64,000 nucleotides of DNA, taken from Aeromicrobium duanguangcaii. Lineage in GTDB: Bacteria; Actinomycetota; Actinomycetes; Propionibacteriales; Nocardioidaceae. Location of the stretch: positions 1,674,001 to 1,738,000 of the forward strand of contig NZ_CP101990.1 in assembly GCF_024508295.1 (NCBI RefSeq). Direction: 5' to 3'. The notes beneath the pieces were generated by a model that had not been told where the DNA came from, ran no database searches, and saw only the letters and a list, made by a program, of their open reading frames with translations. The position numbers and the translations under genes were made by a program. Shown one piece after another: positions 8,301-15,722 of this stretch. Numbering within the stretch: position 1 is the first letter of the stretch; each line of letters opens with the position of its first letter.

Positions 8301-8490
8301 CCGCACCACCGGCGTCACGTACAAGGTGCGCGTCAAGGCCAAGGGCAAGAAGGCCAAGACTGTCACGGTGAGGTTCACCGGTCGGACGAAGGTGATCCGC
8401 ATCAAGCGCGGTGAACGCGCAGTCGTGACGGCCACCGCCCTGCGTGGCCACAAGATCTCGGGAGCAAAGAAGTGGACGTTCCGCCGATGA
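5353..8490 (+). CDS. Large secreted protein with ~11 beta-rich repeats and a basic C-terminal domain (first of a tandem pair)
   Basis: 1045 residues. The N-terminus MRQSSGGCRKLAILLSALLA and the site near AQAA form a Sec signal peptide. An Ig-like N-terminal domain is followed by about eleven degenerate 65-80-residue repeats of the pattern TIPxxxGVxYxIDGxxVxxGxH...VxA....yxltGtssWxFDxR. The last ~75 residues (from KAKKPKFRKKK to WTFRR) keep this pattern but are rich in Lys and Arg. No sortase motif or TM anchor is visible, so the protein is probably released or held to the wall by charge. The neighbour at 8520 is a paralogue with the same plan, from tandem duplication. The ATG at 5353 has no strong RBS; it was chosen because it gives the signal peptide. 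The repeat family was not recognised. Confidence 0.75.
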   Translation: MRQSSGGCRKLAILLSALLATLATMLTVVPAAQAATGVAVNVSSIPAEESFTVSMTSTFDMSGVYYDYRRVGAATWIELGPHQWSTMSRSHSFPMSIDTPGQYEFRVRATRRYVSYGCGQTGCVTWEIDVSPTTATINVTAPLPKVTAIAPTVNVGSFTVPTVAGLTYQFRGPGATSWTAVPEAGVTGRQVYEVRAQAQSGYKLVGTSTFSADTREPVSFPEPVGTGGHIAAVAHPGYTLKAGRRADGTFQPPSTLPATGVVTPGVWRVSATENAGYRVTGTSSYDVDAREVIATVAPDLVGHVLTIPTHPDLTYTLNGEPVAAGTTHRVIAATVNAEFRLPDAQKALGDTTWTFEPGRMTVQTAVPTAGPLTIEVDVPEGARYEYRAGTTAPWRLLPTDGRVGGGVFEVRALAEDDSFVLSGDTSWTSLDTRLRAAAVVPPVLDRDERTVVIPEVDGIEYLVDGIVVEAGTHDLLTKSVITARLLDDYVWSLSEPPSWNVDHRRPVTLVPPSADRTARTLTIPHVSGVEYRIDGTPVTDAGPRALRTTATVTARLVDTETTVWSEEPPSTRWDFDNRVRISPPGPGTDVDRLEMTIPSVPGVEYLAGLHVLEPRVYTQLTAIDIHARLTNADESVFTDDATTSWRIDMGGQVDVEPPKPELDERTGKVTIPVVAGVAYSIGSTPVSPGTHTLPAEAQVAVSAASASLRYRVTGTSHWMYDGRRLVEVAAPTFDAEAQSMVIPSAPGVIYAAVRPGDDLQAQPEVVELAPGPQPAVGLFVVYAIPADETYRLSDTSMGPWLVSHFTVPVTVTAPTADLGGRRVTIPETPGVQYKIDGVLVGPGEHAYRTLVEVTAHATGPGFVLNGDDRWTFDLRTRTPVPAPVVNAASSTITLTVTAGIVYVVNGVELTGGTHLVRLPATVLLKVVDPSIAVTGTASWRFAAPAGYIAPPKAESPSKPAAALKAVKAKKPKFRKKKGRLVLTRTTGVTYKVRVKAKGKKAKTVTVRFTGRTKVIRIKRGERAVVTATALRGHKISGAKKWTFRR

Positions 8491-8519
8491 GCACCCGCGC
8501 ACGAGCCGGAAGGCACAAC

Positions 8520-11500
8520 ATGAACATCAAGCGAGCCCTTGCGATCGTGCTCTCCACCCTGGTCACGGCGGCTGGAGTCCTCGTGGGAACGGCAGCTCCG
8601 AGCAACGCCGCCGTAGCCCTCACGATCACCGGCCCCTCGAGCTCCTTCGTCGACATCACGGGAAATCAGAGCCGTACCGTCTCCGCGACGTGGCTCGGCA
8701 ACCCGTTCACCAGTGCCGAACTCGCCATGAAGTCCCCCGCCGGGACCACGATGGCCGCACCGACCGTCGCCGCGATCGGGGGCGGCATCTACGGCTCCAC
8801 CTACACCTGGACGATCCCGGGTACGGCCGCCGCAGGGAGGTACACCATCGAGGCTGTGTCCTTCACGGGGTTCATGCAGCCCAAGGAGGCCGCGACATCC
8901 AACCAATTGGTCGTGAACGTGGTGAAGGGGAACATCCTTCCCTCCCATCCCGACGGCTGGGGCAGTCTCGCGCAGTGGAGTGTTCTGGAGCCTCTGACCT
9001 TCCTCGCGCCGATGCAGTGGTTCCCCGTGGACGTCACCGTCTCCACGCAATGGTTCGAGAGTGAAGGCACGACCCATACCCCCATCGCCGGGGCGACCTC
9101 GGTCGACTGGGTCCCGCCGGGCTCCATGATCGGCAAGAAGGTCTTCCGCCGCGACACAGGCAGCAAGACCGGCTACGCCAACGCCTCCGTCGACTCCGTG
9201 GTCGTCTCCCTGCTGGCACGTGAGGCGACCCCAGCCGCTCCCACCTTCGACGAGGCCGCCTCGGCGGTCACGATCCCCACCTCGCCGAACGTCACTTACA
9301 CGATCAACGGGGATCCCGTTGCCGCCGGCACCCACCCGGTCGCCGACCACACTCTCGTGCTGGTCCGCGCCGTGCCGGCCGAGTTCTACCGCATCACCGG
9401 CACGTCGCAGTGGCAGTTCGATCGCCGGTCCCCGGTCTCACCCCCGGCTCCGACCGGGGCCTCCACGGCACGTCACATCGTCATCCCGAGTGCTCCGTTC
9501 GTGAAGTACCGGGTCGACGGCGAGGTCCTGGCCCCCGGCCAGCACGGCCCCTACGGCCGGGTCCGGGTGACCGCCGAGCCGACCGACGAGTTCCACCGTC
9601 TCGACGGCGTCGCGACGTGGGACCTGGACGTACGTCGTCGGCTCACCCCGGTCGCCCCCACCGCCGACCTCGATGCGATGACCCTCGACATTCCGTCCGT
9701 GCACGGGTTGATCTACACGATCGACGGCACACCCGTCGAGGAGGGCCGGTTGGTCGATCGCCGCGGCGCCGTGACCGTCACCGCGACGACCGCGGACGAC
9801 ACGTACGCCGTGACCGCCGGAGCCAGCGCGTCCTGGACCTTCGACTTCGAGCAGATCAAGGTCGTCGTCACGTCGTTCGAGTTCCTGAGCGGGAACCGGA
9901 TCCGGATTCCGGCGACGACCGGAGTGGTCTACCGCCTGAACGGCGAGCGGGTGGCGACCGGCGTCCACGACCTCCCCCGCGTCTTCACCATCACCGCCGA
10001 GCCTGCGTCCGCCAGGTACGTCATCGAGGGCCAGACCTCGTGGACGTGGGACGAACGTCTGCGGGTCACGCCCCTCCCGCCCTTCGAGGGCGACTACTTC
10101 GGCTACACGATCCCGCAGACCGAAGGTGTGCAGTACCTGGTGGACGGCGAGCCTGTGGAGCCGGGCGTCCACTGGTACGAGAAGTCGACGCCGGGCAACG
10201 TCGACATCACGGCGGTCGCGACCGATCCGGCCGAGACGATGCTCGCGGGCACGATCTCCTGGACGTTCTCCTTCGGAGCCCTCGATTCGTTCCTGCCGCT
10301 CCGTGCCCGCGTCGGCGAGGACGGGAACTCCCTCGTGCTCCCGAACCAGAAGTGGATCGAATTCCGCATCGACGGCAAACCGGTCAGCGGGCTCCAAGGT
10401 CCGTTCTCCGAGGAGATCGTCACGGTCCACGCAGTCTCCACCCACCCGCTGCTGCGGTTGGGGGGCGTCACCTCCGAGAGCTTCGACTTCCGCACCGTCA
10501 TGACCCCGCCGGTGCCCACGTTCGACGACACGACCAAGACCTTCACGATCCCGTCGAGCGACGCGTTCCAGTACGAGATCTCCGGCGGGGGCGATGTCGA
10601 GGCCGGGACGCACCCCGTGCCCGGCCGGAACGAAGCCACCACCACGGTCGGCATCCGCGCCGAGCTCAAGGAGCCGCGCAAGCACGTCGTCACCACCGGC
10701 GCGCCGACCAGCTGGGAGCACGACTTCCGCTTCGACCTCGTGCGGGCTCCGTGGCCTGACGTCGACCTCGACGCCGGCCGGCTGACCATACCGGCTCACG
10801 ACGCGAGGATCAGCTACACGATCGACGGTGAGCCGGCAGCAACCGGCGACCATCACGTCCGCGGCATCGTGGCGGTGGGTGTCGTCCCGGCCGGCCCCGA
10901 GGTCCGCGTCGTGGGCTTCACCGGGTGGCGGGCACTTGATCTGGGCGAGATCGTCCACCTGCAGGAACCCGTCTTCGACGGTGAAGACATGACGGTGGAG
11001 ATCCCTGAGGTCACCGGGGCCACCTACGCGATCGATGGGAAACCCGTCGGGCCGGGGATCCACGTCGTGTCTGCCGGCACCGTGCGCGTCTCCGCCAAGG
11101 CCGACACGGGGTACAGGATCGACGAGAGCGCCACGTCGGCCTGGGACCACCAGTTCACGACGCACGCGGTCATCGTCCTGTCCCCCACCGCAGACACGTC
11201 CGCCAGGACCATCACGGTCCCGTCTCTCGCCGGGGTGCAGTACCGCATCGACGGAGAGGTCGTGGCGGCCGGAACTCACGAGTTCACCACCCGAGTCGTC
11301 GTCACGGCAGTGGCTGAGAACCGCTCGTGGGAGCTGTTCGGCGCGAAGAAGTGGCTGTTCGACCTGAGGGCGGCGGTCACCCCGGCGGCACCCACCCTCG
11401 ACGCGGACACGTCCACGATCACGGTGCCCGCGACCGAAGGCGTCGCATACCGGGTCAACGGCACGCTGCTCGGCGCTGGGAGCCACCCGGTCGCGCTGCC

Positions 11501-11921
11501 CGCCAAGGTGGTCGCCGAGCCTGCGTCGGACACCGTGCGGATCGCCGACGGCGTCGATTCGACGTGGGCGTGGTCCACACCGACCACGCCGCCGGCCGCG
11601 GCCACGCCGCCCGACGACACCGCCGCGGTGCCCGGCGCCGAGCCGGTCAAGACTCCCGCCAAGGCGAAGGTCACCCAGGTCAAGGCGAAGAAGCCGAAGT
11701 GGGTCAAGCGCAAGGGCACGCTCACCTTCACCCGGACCGAAGGTCTCGTGGTGAAGGTGCGGATCACCGCCAAGGGCAAGAAGGCGAAGGTCAGGACCAT
11801 CACTTTCAAGGGCTCCAAGGCCGTGCTCAAGGTCAAGAAGGGCCAGACCGTGCGGGTGACAGTCACGGCGAAGACCGGGTTCCGCACGATCGGCAGGACC
11901 GCCTGGACCTTCAAGCGCTGA
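8520..11921 (+). CDS. Large secreted protein with ~11 beta-rich repeats and a basic C-terminal domain (second of a tandem pair)
   Basis: 1133 residues. GTG at 8472 and ATG at 8487 are also in frame, but ATG at 8520 has GGAAGG six bases upstream and starts a clean signal peptide, MNIKRALAIVLSTLVTAAG. After a ~190-residue unique N-terminal part the repeats begin near AVTIPTSPNVTYTINGDPV, and about eleven copies follow with conserved IP, Y.IDG, G.H and W.FD positions. The C-terminus (KAKKPKWVKRKG to AWTFKR) is a basic repeat like that of the upstream paralogue. The start lies 29 bases after the upstream stop, so the pair is one operon. Role unknown; surface adhesion or matrix is a guess from architecture. 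Confidence 0.78.
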   Translation: MNIKRALAIVLSTLVTAAGVLVGTAAPSNAAVALTITGPSSSFVDITGNQSRTVSATWLGNPFTSAELAMKSPAGTTMAAPTVAAIGGGIYGSTYTWTIPGTAAAGRYTIEAVSFTGFMQPKEAATSNQLVVNVVKGNILPSHPDGWGSLAQWSVLEPLTFLAPMQWFPVDVTVSTQWFESEGTTHTPIAGATSVDWVPPGSMIGKKVFRRDTGSKTGYANASVDSVVVSLLAREATPAAPTFDEAASAVTIPTSPNVTYTINGDPVAAGTHPVADHTLVLVRAVPAEFYRITGTSQWQFDRRSPVSPPAPTGASTARHIVIPSAPFVKYRVDGEVLAPGQHGPYGRVRVTAEPTDEFHRLDGVATWDLDVRRRLTPVAPTADLDAMTLDIPSVHGLIYTIDGTPVEEGRLVDRRGAVTVTATTADDTYAVTAGASASWTFDFEQIKVVVTSFEFLSGNRIRIPATTGVVYRLNGERVATGVHDLPRVFTITAEPASARYVIEGQTSWTWDERLRVTPLPPFEGDYFGYTIPQTEGVQYLVDGEPVEPGVHWYEKSTPGNVDITAVATDPAETMLAGTISWTFSFGALDSFLPLRARVGEDGNSLVLPNQKWIEFRIDGKPVSGLQGPFSEEIVTVHAVSTHPLLRLGGVTSESFDFRTVMTPPVPTFDDTTKTFTIPSSDAFQYEISGGGDVEAGTHPVPGRNEATTTVGIRAELKEPRKHVVTTGAPTSWEHDFRFDLVRAPWPDVDLDAGRLTIPAHDARISYTIDGEPAATGDHHVRGIVAVGVVPAGPEVRVVGFTGWRALDLGEIVHLQEPVFDGEDMTVEIPEVTGATYAIDGKPVGPGIHVVSAGTVRVSAKADTGYRIDESATSAWDHQFTTHAVIVLSPTADTSARTITVPSLAGVQYRIDGEVVAAGTHEFTTRVVVTAVAENRSWELFGAKKWLFDLRAAVTPAAPTLDADTSTITVPATEGVAYRVNGTLLGAGSHPVALPAKVVAEPASDTVRIADGVDSTWAWSTPTTPPAAATPPDDTAAVPGAEPVKTPAKAKVTQVKAKKPKWVKRKGTLTFTRTEGLVVKVRITAKGKKAKVRTITFKGSKAVLKVKKGQTVRVTVTAKTGFRTIGRTAWTFKR

Positions 11922-12467
11922 ACGACAGGACCGCACCTCGCCGGAGTGCACCCGATGCTGGGGCCGCCCGTGCTCGGTCCCCGCGGCGGGCAGCTGCCGC
12001 GGGGGCCCACGGCCGATCGCCTGGCCTGCGCGTGCGCGGTGTGAGTCGGGATGGAGGCGCGAATGACGGACATGGGAACCCCGGAGGGATCGGGACCGGC
12101 GCTGCTGGCCGTGCCCCCGGCGGCGGGTCCCGGCGTCGAGCCCCTCTGCTCGTGGTCGTGGCGCTGTTCGGACTCGACTGGGTCGCCAATGTGCCGCCAA
12201 CCGGCCGGGTGGTTGACCCCAAACTCAGCCAGCGGGATCTGACCGCGTTCGCCGTGCACCCTTGTGTTGTGAATCGGTCGACGTATGGGGCGAAGGCGAG
12301 TTCGATGTCGACCAGCCACCACATCAGGCTCCCCCCGGTGCGCAGGACGTCACGGACGCCGGTCCGCTCCCGTGGTCTCTGTCACGTCCACATCATCCGT
12401 CCCGACGTGCCGCCCAGGCTTGCGATTGCTGACTCTTCCCTGCGGTTCGGACGAGGAACTCCATGGG
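11922..12467. other. 546-bp intergenic region, no supported gene
   Basis: It separates the plus-strand secreted-protein operon from a convergent minus-strand membrane gene. A strong hairpin lies at 11979-12004. A plus-strand reading APLLVVVALFGLDWVANVPP looks weakly protein-like but has no credible start, RBS or family match. Confidence 0.45.
11979..12004 (+). terminator. Putative hairpin terminator after the secreted-protein operon
   Basis: CCCCGCGGC and GCCGCGGGG form a perfect 9-bp GC stem with an 8-base loop, 57 bases after the stop codon. There is no U-tract, as is common for actinobacterial terminators. Confidence 0.5.
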
Positions 12468-13466
12468 TCAATCGGGGTCGGCACGGAGCGTGCGCTGGCG
12501 TAGCAGCGTGGCGACGACGATCGTCAGGCTGATGGCGGCGGCACCGAGGTCGGCGAGGAGCTCCACGCTGGCGCCCACCGAGTCGTCGTAGGGGTCGGCC
12601 CAGAAGGGTACGACGACGCCGACGAGAACGGCGCCCAGAGCGAGTGCCAGCGTGTGCTCGGACTTCCACCGGCGACTGCGCGACCACGTGCCGATCGCCA
12701 TGATGGCGGTCGTGATCACCAGAACACCGACAGCAAGGGCGACGGCGTTCTCGCCGGGCAGGTAGAGCAGGTACGCGGCGAATCCGCCGGCGGCGAGCAC
12801 CCACGGGGGCGGAACGCGCGTGTCCGTCGCCGCGCGTCGGCGCCAGCACAGCCCCGCGGCCCCCAACAACGACACCGCGGCGACGGCGACTCCGATCTGG
12901 AGCGGCGAGGCCTGGAAGCCGTTGCCGTCCTCGTCCTTGACGCCAAGGAAGTTGACCAGGGTCGCCATCGCGTAGAGCGCGACCACGATCCACACGCCGC
13001 GGCGACTGAGCCACGGCTCGGCGCCGCGCCGTGACCACGCCTCGGTGAGGGCGATGGGTATGGCGATGCTGGCCACGACGTGCCCGGTCACGAAGGTCAC
13101 CAGGTAGTAGAGGCTGATGTTTATGCCCTCGATGTGCACGGGGTGCTGGAAGTCGTAGCGCCCGAAGCGGGGGTTGAACAGCGACTGGTCGACCAAGCCC
13201 GCCTGCAGCACACCGAACGCGGCTGCGAACAGCACGATCGTCGGCCACCCACGGCCGGTACGTCGAGCCACCTCGCGGATCAGAACCGCCGCTCCCCCGT
13301 ACATCGGACCGAGGAACAGCACGATCAGCGGGAGGTCGGTGGCGGGATAGCCGCCCCAGGACAGCTCGGCGAACCACGGCGCCACCACCATCACGGCCAG
13401 GACCGGCGCCCACCGCGTCCGAGCAGGAGGCGCGGCGACGTCACGTCGTGTCGATCGGCCTGTCAT
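12468..13466 (-). CDS. Multipass membrane protein of unknown function
   Basis: 332 residues from the ATG at 13466 (MTGRSTRRDVAAPP), with GGAGAAGG about 12 bases upstream; a GTG at 13547 would add 27 Arg-rich residues and looks less likely. At least eight hydrophobic helices are visible, beginning VLAVMVVAPWFAELSW. A conserved-looking loop contains DQSLFNPRFGRYDF. It is convergent with the secreted-protein operon and divergent from the TauE/SafE gene. No family was recognised. Confidence 0.65.
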   Translation of the reverse strand: MTGRSTRRDVAAPPARTRWAPVLAVMVVAPWFAELSWGGYPATDLPLIVLFLGPMYGGAAVLIREVARRTGRGWPTIVLFAAAFGVLQAGLVDQSLFNPRFGRYDFQHPVHIEGINISLYYLVTFVTGHVVASIAIPIALTEAWSRRGAEPWLSRRGVWIVVALYAMATLVNFLGVKDEDGNGFQASPLQIGVAVAAVSLLGAAGLCWRRRAATDTRVPPPWVLAAGGFAAYLLYLPGENAVALAVGVLVITTAIMAIGTWSRSRRWKSEHTLALALGAVLVGVVVPFWADPYDDSVGASVELLADLGAAAISLTIVVATLLRQRTLRADPD

Positions 13467-13621
13467 GGGAGTTGGCGACCTTCTCCGGATCCGACGCTGG
13501 CGGTGCGCCGTCGCGTCCGACCGGCGGCCGCTCCACGTTCCGGACACCCGTCCACATGGTTTCTAACTCACGTAACCTACTCGTGTTTGACCACTACTGG
13601 AACGTCTGAGGCGGGGTTGGC

Positions 13622-14512
13622 ATGGGGATCGTCGTGGCCTTCGCGCTCGCGGGCGGGCTTGCTCAGCTCGTCGACGGCACCCTCGGCATGGGCTTCGGCG
13701 TCACCTCGGCCACCGTGCTGCTGTTCATGGGTGTCGCGCCCGCCACGGCCAGTGCCGCCACCCACGCGGCGAAGCTGCCGACGACGCTGATCAGCGGGCT
13801 GTCGCACTGGCGTGAGGGCAACATCGACACCGGCGTCCTGGTCCGCGTCGCACTGCCGGGCGCGGTGGGCGGCTTCCTGGGCGCCGTCGTGCTCACCAAC
13901 ATCAGCCTCGCCTCGGCGAAGGGCTGGATGTCAGGGCTGCTGGTCTTCTTCGGCTTCGTGATCTTCGCCAGGTTCGGCCTCGGAGCCCAGCTGATCCCGA
14001 CACCCAAGAACGGCCACACCGCACGCTGGCTCTCACCGATCGGCCTGCTCGGCGGCTTCGTCGACGCCACCGGTGGCGGCGGCTGGGGTCCGGTCGTCAC
14101 CCCCAGCCTGATGACCGTCACCCGTCACGAGCCGCGCAAGATCGTGGGAACCGCGAATGCCGCCGAGTTCCTGGTCGCAGTCTCCGTCTCCTTCGGATTC
14201 CTCACCGGCGCCGCGCAGCACGGGATCCCGTGGTTGCCCGTGGCCGGCCTCGCCCTCGGCGGCGTCATCATGGCCCCGATCGCCGCGCGACTGGCCGGCC
14301 GGCTGCCGCATGCGGCGATGGGCACCCTGGTGGGCGGCCTGGTGATCGTGGTCAACGCCGTCACGATCGTCGATGCCGTGGGCGGCCTGCCGACCTGGAT
14401 CGACGCTCCGCTGATCCTGCTCGCGGTGGTCGTCACCGGCACCGTCGCCGCCAAGGCCTGGCGGCGCGAGAGGGACGACCGCCCGGCCGCCCTGGGGGCT
14501 CAGCCTTCCTGA
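13622..14512 (+). CDS. TauE/SafE (TSUP) family membrane transporter
   Basis: 296 residues with about eight membrane helices in two similar halves, as in the TSUP family of sulfite, sulfonate or other small-anion exporters. The first half has GLAQLVDGTLGMGFG and the second GGFVDATGGGGWGPV, the paired glycine-rich motifs typical of the family. The ATG follows a GAGGCGGGG-type RBS. The substrate cannot be read from sequence. It faces the SDR gene tail to tail, separated by a hairpin at 14514-14536. Confidence 0.88.
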   Translation: MGIVVAFALAGGLAQLVDGTLGMGFGVTSATVLLFMGVAPATASAATHAAKLPTTLISGLSHWREGNIDTGVLVRVALPGAVGGFLGAVVLTNISLASAKGWMSGLLVFFGFVIFARFGLGAQLIPTPKNGHTARWLSPIGLLGGFVDATGGGGWGPVVTPSLMTVTRHEPRKIVGTANAAEFLVAVSVSFGFLTGAAQHGIPWLPVAGLALGGVIMAPIAARLAGRLPHAAMGTLVGGLVIVVNAVTIVDAVGGLPTWIDAPLILLAVVVTGTVAAKAWRRERDDRPAALGAQPS

Positions 14513-14513
14513 C

Positions 14514-14536
14514 CGCCTCGCCTCCGGCACGAGGCG
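14514..14536. terminator. Bidirectional hairpin between convergent genes
   Basis: CGCCTCG and CGAGGCG pair around a 9-base loop, starting 2 bases after the TauE/SafE stop and ending 23 bases before the end of the convergent SDR gene. Confidence 0.5.
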
Positions 14537-14558
14537 CCCAGTCGAGCCCGTGGGGGAA

Positions 14559-15644
14559 TCACGGGATGACGTGGGCGTCGCGGTACTGCTGGGCGTAGTC
14601 GAAGAACGTCGCGCGGGTGTCGCGGGTCGCCGAGAAGCCGGCGGTGCGGCTCTTGTTCATGTCGGTGACCACCTCGATCCCGCGGCCCAGGTCGGCGTCG
14701 GAGTGCCACCAGGAGGCCACCCGGGACAGGTCCGGCTCGACAAGGCGGTACGTCTCCGCCATCTGTCGCCATGTCGTCTCCGCACCGGCCATGGACGCCT
14801 CGAGCGTGCGGGGGGCGCCGGCGTAGCCCTCCCACTCCAGGTCGAACCACGCCGCGATTCGGGGCCACAGCCAGCGCCAGCGGAAGACGTCGCCGTTGGC
14901 CGTGTTGAAGGGCTCGTCCTGACCCGCCGGAGTCCGCGCCGCCCACGTCATCTGCTCGGCGAGCAGGCCGGCATCGGTGACGTCCGTCAACCCGTTCCAC
15001 TGCTGCTCCGAACCTGGGAAGACGAAGGGCTGGTCCAGCTCGCGGCACAGCGACGCGTAGGCGCAGAGAGTCGCCACCATGTTCATGGCGTTCCCCGTGG
15101 CGAACCCGAACACCGTGTGCGAGCGGTGCACGCTCCAGGTGAATCCGTCGCGCTCGGCGGCGGCGAAGAGCTCGTCCTCCTGCGCGTAGTAGAAGTTCGG
15201 GTACGGCAGCCGCTCCTCGTCCTCGTGGAAGGGGGTGTCGGGCATGTCGCCCTGGCCGTAGGCCTCGAAGGGGCCGAGGTAGTGCTTGAGCCCGGTCATC
15301 AGAGCCACGTGCTTCACCGATGCGGCCGGGGACAGCGCCCCGAGGAGGTCGCGCACGGCACCGCCGTTGACCCGGATGTTCTCGGCCTCGGTCTCCATCC
15401 GGGTCCACGCGGTGATCGCCACGAACTCCGGGGCCACGTCCGCCAGCGCAGCGTGCAGCCCGGCGGGATCGCTCAGGTCGGCGCGAATCGTGCGAACGTC
15501 GGGGTGCGGCGTCGATCCGCTGCGCGACAGGCCGTAGGTCTCCCAGCCGTCCTCGACCAGACGGCGGGCGACCGCCTGCCCGACGATTCCGGTGACTCCG
15601 ACGACCAGGGCACGGCGTGGTGACGCCGCGGGTGACTCGATCAT
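14559..15644 (-). CDS. PRISE-type short-chain dehydrogenase (progesterone 5-beta-reductase/iridoid synthase-like)
   Basis: 361 residues with an N-terminal Rossmann motif GVTGIVGQAVARRL at about residues 16-29. The atypical extended-SDR motifs of the PRISE (VEP1) group are present: GLKHYLGPFEAYG and, in place of the usual YxxxK, NFYYAQEDELF. Family members reduce activated C=C bonds of enones using NADPH; the physiological substrate in actinobacteria is unknown. A later segment, NTANGDVFRWRWLWPRIA, is also typical. It is probably monocistronic, since the P-type ATPase gene upstream ends 79 bases before its start. Confidence 0.85.
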   Translation of the reverse strand: MIESPAASPRRALVVGVTGIVGQAVARRLVEDGWETYGLSRSGSTPHPDVRTIRADLSDPAGLHAALADVAPEFVAITAWTRMETEAENIRVNGGAVRDLLGALSPAASVKHVALMTGLKHYLGPFEAYGQGDMPDTPFHEDEERLPYPNFYYAQEDELFAAAERDGFTWSVHRSHTVFGFATGNAMNMVATLCAYASLCRELDQPFVFPGSEQQWNGLTDVTDAGLLAEQMTWAARTPAGQDEPFNTANGDVFRWRWLWPRIAAWFDLEWEGYAGAPRTLEASMAGAETTWRQMAETYRLVEPDLSRVASWWHSDADLGRGIEVVTDMNKSRTAGFSATRDTRATFFDYAQQYRDAHVIP

Positions 15645-15722
15645 GCGTGGTCCTCTCGCGGGTCGTGGACCGTCGCATGACGGTCACCATTCGACAGTAC
15701 GGGGGCGTCCACGGGGGTCGTC

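Noticed and set aside
9438-12200. 920-residue minus-strand frame opposite the second secreted repeat protein
   Set aside because: Low-complexity antisense reading with no start or domain; the plus strand has a signal peptide, RBS and regular repeats.
12051-12242. 63-residue plus-strand ORF in the 546-bp gap
   Set aside because: No Shine-Dalgarno, Cys/Trp-rich shadow-like composition and no recognisable domain.
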